From: Polyangia bacterium
GTDB lineage: Bacteria > Myxococcota_A > Polyangia > Nannocystales > Nannocystaceae
Length of the DNA: 48,684 nucleotides
Direction: 5' to 3'
Assembly (NCBI GenBank): GCA_030429545.1
Contig: JAUIFF010000025.1
Location: 1 to 48,684, forward strand
The notes beneath the pieces were generated by a model, which ran no database searches, was not told the DNA's origin, and saw only the letters and a list, made by a program, of their open reading frames with translations. This document shows, in pieces, positions 43,007 through 48,684 of the stretch. The number at the start of each line of letters is the position of its first letter. Positions within the stretch are counted from its first letter, which is position 1. Both the position numbers and the translations under genes were made by a program.

Positions 43007-44833
43007 TTACCTCCGGTTCCACCACAGCAGGCCGCCTCCGACGAGAAGGCCCAAGCCGGCGCCAACGACCCTCCGGTCGCGCCACCATTCGTACTCCGGC
43101 TCGTGGGGTGGCAACCCGAGTGTATTCCCCCCAAAGGGAAGTCCACCGCTCGAGCCAACGCCAGGAACCGGTTCGGTTGGCGGCTCGAGCGTTCCCGGAT
43201 TGATCGCAAACCGCTTGCCACCGATGACCTTTCCCGCTCCCCGGCGTTTGAGTTCCGCCTTGAGATCAAGCCCATTCGGTAACTTCTCGCCCGGCGGCAC
43301 ATCGTCGAGCGCCACATACTGCCGGTCGGGATGGTCGAGCAGCAACATCCTCATCTCGTTCAACAGGTCTCGCAATTTCTTGTTTGCCGAGCCCTGAAAC
43401 GCTGCCCACGACTGGCGAACGTACGCACACAGCAGTGAGTGTCGGAGATACCACCGCTGCCGCTCCGCCACTTGGTCAAGAACGAGGCGAGTCTCTAAAT
43501 CATAAATGGTACTGAGGCAACGGGGATCACCCAGGCCCGCCTCGTAAGGGGTTATGACACAACCCTGCCGAGGACTTCGGTTCGGGTGCCAAGTTTTTGG
43601 GCCCCCTCTATCGCCCATATTTCGACCGTGAAGACGGCCGTCAATATTTCGGTAGCGTCCTTTGTCGAACCAACACTGCCACGAGCCCAAAGTACAGCTC
43701 AGTGCTGAAATGTACAAGTCGCGCTCTTTACGGCTTGACTGCGAACGCTGCGTGAGTGCAACCATCCCCTTCAAGCAATACTCCGACCAGGCAGTGTGAA
43801 GCGCGGGAACATTGACCTTGAACAGGTGGGGACTATTCTCGGACCGTGCGACCCACTCCCATGCAACCGCCGCAAGCCTAGTTGTATTAACAAGAAAATC
43901 CCCCGTATCCCGAACCATCCATTGCTCGATCAAGTAGTCGTTCGGGGCATACTCTCCCTTCAAGAAGCGCTGCACGGTCTGAGATGCAGGATTTAACGAA
44001 ACCTGAAGCACCGACGTAATCCGATTCTGCCCCGGCCAGTACCCGATTCCCCCAGTCGGAATAAACGTCTTCAGCGGCTCCCCTAACGGGTCTTTCGCCC
44101 CGTCCTCTGCATCTCCCAACGCCAGCGCGTACCCACCCTGCCGCGGTACTGCCTGCCAGGCCTCGCCCGCGAACCTCGGACTAAAAATCTTTGTCCAGTC
44201 CCCGGTCTGCAGCTGCGGCAAAAGTTGTAGATTCACTGAATCCTGATCCACATTGTTTCGCGGCTCCATCAACGGCGGGAACGACTTATACGCCTCAATC
44301 AGCGCCTCCCTTTTCTGGTCCTCCTCAAACGCCTTCTTCCGCTTAAAAATCTCTCCGACTGCTCGCGCAAACCCAATGATCGCAGCGGCAGCCGCCCCCA
44401 CTGGTCCCATCGATCCCAACGCTGTCATCCCGACTGCAAACGTCACATCCTTGATCGCCTGCGCCGGATCCTGGCTACCGACCGCCACACCCAAACTGCT
44501 AAACACCTGGTCTGGGCTCATGAACTCCTCTAGCTCCGGCATCTGCATGATGTTCTCGAGCGCCTGGGTCGACGAAGCTAGAAACCCGAACGTCCCCTCC
44601 GGGCCTCCCGGACGCATGATCTTCGTCGCCATGTTTTGCGTCCCGCGCTGCAGATCGGCGACTCCTTGGTAACGCAACAAATCGACGTTGACCTCCGCAA
44701 AAGGATCAAGCGAAGGATCGGCCATGGCAGCGACATACGTATCGTGCGCAGGCAAAAAACTCTCAAACTGCCCCCACGGATCCGCGGTCTTAAACAACCG
44801 GTCAAACTCCGGCGTACCGACTTCGATCAGCAC
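43007..44833 (-). CDS. Unknown 608-aa protein with C-terminal membrane anchor
   Basis: The GTG at 44833 lies one base after the stop of the XRE-type gene, with GGGAGG eight bases upstream; the longer frame to 44923 would overlap that gene. The N-terminus is VLIEVGTPEFDRLFKTADPW. A hydrophobic Ala/Gly helix pair sits near residues 165-195 (FAVGMTALGSMGPVGAAAAA), followed by a charged helix (EIFKRKKAFEEDQKREALIE). The middle is Trp/Pro-rich and contains paired cysteines (SCTLGSWQCW). The C-terminus has a Gly/Pro linker, EYEWWRDRR, then VVGAGLGLLVGGGLLWWNRR, a single tail anchor with a basic end. No signal peptide. I do not recognise the family. Its fixed position after the regulator-like gene implies a shared function. 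Confidence 0.6.
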   Translation of the reverse strand: MLIEVGTPEFDRLFKTADPWGQFESFLPAHDTYVAAMADPSLDPFAEVNVDLLRYQGVADLQRGTQNMATKIMRPGGPEGTFGFLASSTQALENIMQMPELEEFMSPDQVFSSLGVAVGSQDPAQAIKDVTFAVGMTALGSMGPVGAAAAAIIGFARAVGEIFKRKKAFEEDQKREALIEAYKSFPPLMEPRNNVDQDSVNLQLLPQLQTGDWTKIFSPRFAGEAWQAVPRQGGYALALGDAEDGAKDPLGEPLKTFIPTGGIGYWPGQNRITSVLQVSLNPASQTVQRFLKGEYAPNDYLIEQWMVRDTGDFLVNTTRLAAVAWEWVARSENSPHLFKVNVPALHTAWSEYCLKGMVALTQRSQSSRKERDLYISALSCTLGSWQCWFDKGRYRNIDGRLHGRNMGDRGGPKTWHPNRSPRQGCVITPYEAGLGDPRCLSTIYDLETRLVLDQVAERQRWYLRHSLLCAYVRQSWAAFQGSANKKLRDLLNEMRMLLLDHPDRQYVALDDVPPGEKLPNGLDLKAELKRRGAGKVIGGKRFAINPGTLEPPTEPVPGVGSSGGLPFGGNTLGLPPHEPEYEWWRDRRVVGAGLGLLVGGGLLWWNRR

Positions 44834-44834
44834 C

Positions 44835-45920
44835 TCAGCCTCCCTGCCCGCTCGCGCTCGGCGGGTCATCGAACGTAAAGACATCCGAAAGCGGCACACG
44901 TAGCACCATGACCACTCGTACAAGTGTATTTACACGCAGCTGTACACTCGGCGTACCGGCGATCAGAGTCTGCAACGAATGCTTGTTGACACCTGTCAGC
45001 TTCGCCAACTCCTTCAACGACAACCCCGAACTCGAGAAGCCGCGGCGGATATCGGCCACCTGCCTCTCCAGCAGGGTTTCCGGCGAAACATCGAGCATCC
45101 CCTCATCGCACAAACGCCGAACCATCGAGGCAAATGTCTCTCGCGCCAACTGTCGTGCATCGACATTCTCGACCTCGCTGCCCTGTGAAGCTGCGAGCAT
45201 CAGCCGGCCGAGTGCTAGCATCGTGGGTGTGAGTTCGGAGTCCTCCTGGACTTGACGCGGCTCGACGGTTTGAGCCGAGTATCGTGGCCCTTCGTCCTGC
45301 GGCACCATCCCTCTCGCTCGCCGTTCCGCATCGAAGCTCACCACCTTTGCGGTGTCAAACGCCGTGTCGGCGCGACTGCTCTCCTTCGCAACGTTCTGAC
45401 TCTTCAGACATGTATCATAGCCAGCATCTGCAGCCATCTTCAGTAACCGCTTATCAAGCTCCAACACCAAGTCCCTCAACCTCTCGTTCTCCTCCTGCAG
45501 CTTTTCGACAGGGCGAAGTGCCTGCTCTGCAACTCCCCCGACTTCCGCGAACAAGAACCGGTAGAGAGCTCCAACTCGAGAGTCCCAGGCAATTCCGTAC
45601 CTCGTGAGTATTTCTCGATTCCTCTCCAGGACGGCATGGACATCCCGCATGCCATACAACCGACGTCGACTCCTCAGTGGCAAGAATCTGGATGCGAACT
45701 TCGCTGCCAGCGAGCCCATCTTCAGGTAGCCCAGCCGCGGATACTCGAGCACGCTAAACTCCGCGGTCGGGCTTCGCTTGCTCTCGAATCGATCTGCTTC
45801 GGCAAACAACTCTCCAAACGTCTCCTCGATCACTTTGACCACCTCGTCGGCGTACGTCACTGGCCCAAGCAGGGCTTCGACCACCTGATTGAGTTCTGCC
45901 TTTAGTGATTTTCGTTGCAT
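44835..45920 (-). CDS. Long protein with C-terminal XRE-type helix-turn-helix
   Basis: 361 residues. Residues 1-125 are a helical domain of unknown type (MQRKSLKAELNQVVEALLG, FASRFLPLRSRRRLYGMRDV). About 130-165 forms a coiled coil (VEKLQEENERLRDLVLELDK). Near residues 300-350 is a Cro/CI-type helix-turn-helix: GLSLKELAKLTGVNKHSLQT with turn Gly and recognition helix, then VNTLVRVVMVLRVPLSDVFT. The HTH is at the C-terminal end, unlike most stand-alone regulators, so it may be an adaptor that recruits its N-terminal domain to DNA. It is cotranscribed with the genes on both sides and may autoregulate the operon. Confidence 0.65.
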   Translation of the reverse strand: MQRKSLKAELNQVVEALLGPVTYADEVVKVIEETFGELFAEADRFESKRSPTAEFSVLEYPRLGYLKMGSLAAKFASRFLPLRSRRRLYGMRDVHAVLERNREILTRYGIAWDSRVGALYRFLFAEVGGVAEQALRPVEKLQEENERLRDLVLELDKRLLKMAADAGYDTCLKSQNVAKESSRADTAFDTAKVVSFDAERRARGMVPQDEGPRYSAQTVEPRQVQEDSELTPTMLALGRLMLAASQGSEVENVDARQLARETFASMVRRLCDEGMLDVSPETLLERQVADIRRGFSSSGLSLKELAKLTGVNKHSLQTLIAGTPSVQLRVNTLVRVVMVLRVPLSDVFTFDDPPSASGQGG

Positions 45921-45979
45921 ATCAACCTACCTTCCTCGGCCCTCTGGCCACCTCATCCATTCAACGTTGCTCAAGCAAG

Positions 45980-46564
45980 CTATGCGCCAAGGCGAGCTGG
46001 CGCCCGCAGCTTGTCCTCACGGCGATTTGCCACCAACCTCGGGGCGATCCGTCGAAAACGCTCTGCCACCCCTTGGTCACCTAGTCCCCAGAAATGCTCG
46101 ACAAATTCGAGTGACCGCTTGCCGTCGCCGCAAATCCGAAAGTCCGCCTGTACCTCAGAAAGTGCCGCTAGGTACTGCCGCACCAACTCTCGAACTGGTC
46201 CTTCGGGCATATCCTGTAAAGCGACCTCTGCAGAGCGGGCATCTGTCCCAGGGCGCGTGTAGAAACAGTCCTGCCTGTTTCCCACTCCCTGTCCGATCGA
46301 GGCAAGAAAATCCGCAGGCTTCTCAACGACTGCCCCTTGCCCATCCCGCACCGCAGCGAGGACCTTGCGGCCCAGCTCAGGGTCAAAGGCTCCGGATCGT
46401 GACTTCGGCAGCCGCACAAGAAAATGCCTCAAAACACCGGGCCGTCTCACCCACTCTAGCCGCGAGGCCTCCAACCTGACTCGAACGAGAAATAAGTCTC
46501 GGGCCAACACACCAATCCAGAATGCCTTGTCTGGCCCGCGGTCTTTATATTGTTGTATCGACAT
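45980..46564 (-). CDS. Operon protein B2 (FWxLGD family)
   Basis: 194 residues from the ATG at 46564, one base after the stop of A2 (TAA-A-ATG) with GAGGGA upstream; the open frame to 46654 overlaps A2 and is rejected. Start MSIQQYKDRGPDKAFWIGVL. It matches B1 along its length (MSI..Y...G.....WIGV, FLVRLP, DMPEGPVRELVRQYL). The C-terminal motif is FVEHFWGLGDQGVAERF, shared with B1 and, more distantly, with A1 and A2. Soluble, no catalytic motif seen, family unknown. It lies 59 bp ahead of the XRE-type gene. Confidence 0.6.
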   Translation of the reverse strand: MSIQQYKDRGPDKAFWIGVLARDLFLVRVRLEASRLEWVRRPGVLRHFLVRLPKSRSGAFDPELGRKVLAAVRDGQGAVVEKPADFLASIGQGVGNRQDCFYTRPGTDARSAEVALQDMPEGPVRELVRQYLAALSEVQADFRICGDGKRSLEFVEHFWGLGDQGVAERFRRIAPRLVANRREDKLRAPARLGA

Positions 46565-46565
46565 T

Positions 46566-47162
46566 TTATCCCTCCCGCTCGGCTTCGGCGATCCAGTCGA
46601 GTGTCGGTACGTGCCGTCGCCGAGCGATCCGCTCGCGGTACGCTTCGCCGGCACTCATGTCGCCCAACTGCCAAAATTTCATCAGCAACGCCCGTGTATC
46701 TTCGGGAGAGTCGCTACATGGCTGCTTGCTTTGGACCTCGGCGAACGCGGTCAGGTAGAGCGCCGCGCACTTGTAGTCTTCCCGCGAAATTTGCTGGTTT
46801 CGCAATGCGCGTTCGAACGCCGCAGCCACGGCTTGGGCACTCGTTTCCCGCATGCAGTCCTCAGCTGCAATCTCGACCTCATTGAGGACGGCCGGGCACG
46901 CCCGTACCTTTGCATGCCCGCTGACCAACTGCTCGACTGTGGTGAAGGTTGTCGCGTTCTCGATCGTTGCGCCCTCAACTGGCACGTCGGTGCGAAACAG
47001 CGGTTGACGAGGGTTCGACCGATGCACCACAACTCCCGCACACTCGGCCCGAACCTCCGCATCGTCAGGACAGACACCGTCAGGAAGTTCAACCCAATAC
47101 GCTTCGATCTCACCAACAGGTGCTCGCATCTTCCCTGCTTCTCGTTTTTCGTGCATAGCCAT
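46566..47162 (-). CDS. Operon protein A2 (FWxLGD family)
   Basis: 198 residues, ATG at 47162 with GGGAGG four bases upstream, overlapping nothing and 30 bp after the B1 stop. It is a paralogue of A1: IEAYWVELPDGVCPDDAEVR and LFRTDVPVEGA correspond to VEAYWIELPV and LFRTTFPVEGV in A1, then GHAKVRACPAVLNEVE to GHAELRPYPTVLDSMK. C-terminus: FAEVQSKQPCSDSPEDTRAL and KFWQLGDMSAGEAYRER. No known domain. The fixed pairing with B2 suggests a two-protein unit or heterodimer. Confidence 0.6.
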   Translation of the reverse strand: MAMHEKREAGKMRAPVGEIEAYWVELPDGVCPDDAEVRAECAGVVVHRSNPRQPLFRTDVPVEGATIENATTFTTVEQLVSGHAKVRACPAVLNEVEIAAEDCMRETSAQAVAAAFERALRNQQISREDYKCAALYLTAFAEVQSKQPCSDSPEDTRALLMKFWQLGDMSAGEAYRERIARRRHVPTLDWIAEAEREG

Positions 47163-47192
47163 CTACCTCCCAACCGTGCGAAAGGCTCACAT

Positions 47193-47846
47193 CTATCGCC
47201 GTAGCCGAACCCGACACTCGAGTGCCGACAGCCTCGCCTCAAACTGCGGCCGTTGTTTTGCTGAGCGTTCGAGGCCACCACTCGCAGCACCTCTCCCCGT
47301 GATCTTCGGTAAGACCTGCAGGAATCGCTCTGTCACCCCCGCGTCGCCCAACTCCCAAAAGTGCGAGATGAACTTGAGTGTGCGCTCGCCGTTTCCACGG
47401 ATCCCGTGTTGCGACTGCACGACCGAGATCGACTCGAGGTACACCCTCACCAACTCTCGAACCGGTCCTTCGGGCATGTTCTCGAGCGCACCTTCGACGG
47501 CCCGAGCATCGGTGTTTGCAAACGTAGCCGCGGTCGCTTCGTCGAGTGACTTGCCCTGGCTGAGCGAGATTGCATCGAGGAAGGACGTCGGCCGTTCAAT
47601 CACTGCGCCGTGACCATCTCGAATCGCATGCAGAACTTCAGGGCCAAGGCTCAGAAAACCCTCGCTACTCGGCTCGGGAAGGCGCACAAGAAATAGCATC
47701 TCCAGACCGATAATCGTCTTCTCGACCTCCCACTCGAGCCCGGAGGCGGCCAACCTCGCCTGGGTGCTGTTCGGAGTGTCGGTCACAACACCGATCCAGT
47801 GGGCGCTCTCCGGGGCTCCCTTGCTTACGTATTCATGTATCGACAT
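47193..47846 (-). CDS. Operon protein B1 (FWxLGD family)
   Basis: 217 residues, ATG at 47846 one base after the A1 stop (TAA-G-ATG) with AGGAAGG upstream, the same joint as in A2-B2. Begins MSIHEYVSKGAPESAHWIGV. Then MLFLVRLPEPSSEGFLSL, DGHGAVIERPTSFLDAISLS and MPEGPVRELVRVYLESISVV, each with a counterpart in B2. C-terminal motif FISHFWELGDAGVTERFLQV, then a basic tail about 20 residues longer than in B2. Soluble. Function unknown. Confidence 0.6.
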   Translation of the reverse strand: MSIHEYVSKGAPESAHWIGVVTDTPNSTQARLAASGLEWEVEKTIIGLEMLFLVRLPEPSSEGFLSLGPEVLHAIRDGHGAVIERPTSFLDAISLSQGKSLDEATAATFANTDARAVEGALENMPEGPVRELVRVYLESISVVQSQHGIRGNGERTLKFISHFWELGDAGVTERFLQVLPKITGRGAASGGLERSAKQRPQFEARLSALECRVRLRR

Positions 47847-47847
47847 C

Positions 47848-48525
47848 TTAACCTTCCTCCGCCGCGGTCACCCAGTCGAGTGAGTTATCGATATCGGGCG
47901 CTTCGTGGTCCTCGACATATTTCTCGGCTGCACCCACATCTCCCAGACTCCAAAACTCCTTGAGGTACTTCCTCGTTCGCTCGGGCGAATCGCCCATCCC
48001 ATGCTTGCGTTGCGCGTTGGCAAACTGCTTGAGGTAGAGCTGTAGGATCTCGTGGTCTGTGTCGAGCAGCATCCTTCTGTTCGCCGGCCTATTGATTGCT
48101 GATGCAATTACCTCCGCACCATTCGCAGTTTTTGAGCGGTCAAACTTCATGCTGTCGAGCACAGTCGGGTATGGGCGAAGTTCAGCATGGCCACCGACCA
48201 CCCACTCAACCGCCAACACAGCTTCATCTGCCCAAGACAACGCGGCCGTGAGCTCCTCGTCCGCTCGCACCTCTGGGTCTGTCGACCAATCTTGGTCATC
48301 CTCATGGTCAACGCCCTCTACCGGAAAGGTCGTGCGAAACAGAGGTCCCCGCCTCTTCGTTCGAAACACTAGAATGCCGGCCAGATTGGCTCGCGTCACG
48401 GCATCGTGTGGATCGATGCCCTGCTCTACCGGCAGCTCGATCCAATAGGCTTCGACCTTCCCGAGCGGCACATCCTCGTAATCTTCCAACCAGTCTGCTG
48501 CTGAATTCCCTTGCATGATCAACAT
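47848..48525 (-). CDS. Operon protein A1 (FWxLGD family)
   Basis: 225 residues from the ATG at 48525, one base after the stop of the preceding partial gene (TGA-G-ATG) and behind GAGGAG; an internal ATG at 48516 is an alternative. Contains VEAYWIELPVEQGIDPHDAV, PLFRTTFPVEGV, an acidic insert absent from A2 (DHEDDQDWSTDPEVRADEEL), VVGGHAELRPYPTVLDSMKF and the C-terminal YLKEFWSLGDVGAAEKYVED. First copy of the duplicated A-B pair. No catalytic or binding motif recognised. Confidence 0.6.
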   Translation of the reverse strand: MLIMQGNSAADWLEDYEDVPLGKVEAYWIELPVEQGIDPHDAVTRANLAGILVFRTKRRGPLFRTTFPVEGVDHEDDQDWSTDPEVRADEELTAALSWADEAVLAVEWVVGGHAELRPYPTVLDSMKFDRSKTANGAEVIASAINRPANRRMLLDTDHEILQLYLKQFANAQRKHGMGDSPERTRKYLKEFWSLGDVGAAEKYVEDHEAPDIDNSLDWVTAAEEG

Positions 48526-48526
48526 C

Positions 48527-48684
48527 TCACTCCTCAACCGGCACATCGTCGGGAAATGGAATCCATGGCCCCACCCAGTCCTCGTCGATGATGTCGTCTA
48601 GTCCTTCGTTTAGCTCAGCCTCTGCCCGAATCACCAAGTCGAGGATGAACACCCACAGCTCGATCCACGGCACATGCGACTTGA
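48527..48684 (-). CDS. 3' end of an upstream operon gene, cut by window
   Basis: The frame is open from the window edge to TGA at 48527-48529 and encodes the last 51 residues of a protein: PWIELWVFILDLVIRAEAEL, then IIDEDWVGPWIPFPDDVP. Acidic and Trp-rich, with one hydrophobic helix. It is translationally linked to A1 (TGAGATG), so it belongs to the same operon. Its identity cannot be judged from this part. Confidence 0.5.
   Translation of the reverse strand, partial: KSHVPWIELWVFILDLVIRAEAELNEGLDDIIDEDWVGPWIPFPDDVPVEE

Noticed and set aside
43281..43317. Upstream extension of the small lipoprotein gene to 43317
   Set aside because: The extra 117 codons are antisense to the end of the 608-residue gene and precede a clear signal peptide at the GTG at 42966.

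Overview
The window looks like a chromosomal accessory region of a GC-rich Myxococcota-type bacterium. That assignment rests on Myxococcus-type cysteine-rich repeat lipoproteins, many orphan hypothetical genes and the general codon style. It is an inference; no ribosomal or other phylogenetic marker is present.

Layout. (1) Positions 1-7.2 kb hold short unrelated genes: a truncated MtfA-like M90 zinc peptidase, a two-repeat ribbon-helix-helix-like protein, several hypotheticals, a degenerate tyrosine-recombinase-like protein, a PD-(D/E)XK nuclease-like protein and a Crp/Fnr regulator. (2) Positions 7.5-25.6 kb hold a complete Tc (ABC) toxin complex in two overlapping genes: a 3327-residue TcA-type pore/translocation subunit with a PA14-like insert, and a 2703-residue natural TcB-TcC fusion (SpvB, FG-GAP, RHS cocoon, variable C-terminal toxin). 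A small candidate immunity gene follows 2 bp after the toxin stop. (3) Positions 25.9-41.35 kb hold an array of incomplete copies of the 3' part of the tcBC gene. Each copy lacks the SpvB/TcB front end, and most end in a different C-terminal domain followed within a few bases by a small candidate immunity gene. Four sizeable cassettes (C2-C5) and two remnants (C6, C7) can be seen. They carry a nonsense codon, internal deletions, a compensated frameshift and mosaic junctions. The simplest reading is a silent library from which toxin/immunity tips could be recombined onto the expressed Tc syringe, or a graveyard of displaced tips.

(4) Positions 41.4-42.5 kb hold broken plus-strand cysteine-rich lipoprotein genes. 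(5) Positions 42.6-48.7 kb hold a compact minus-strand operon of unknown function. It has two tandem copies of a two-gene pair (A1-B1-A2-B2) whose four proteins share a C-terminal FWxLGD motif, followed by a long protein with an XRE-type helix-turn-helix, a 608-residue protein with a C-terminal membrane anchor and a small cysteine-rich lipoprotein. A further gene is cut at the window end.

The central point is a Tc-type injection machine, a class best known for acting on eukaryotic cells, combined with the toxin-immunity architecture of antibacterial polymorphic toxins (PIN-type nuclease tip, zinc-ribbon immunity candidates). The second candidate for an undescribed system is the duplicated FWxLGD operon.
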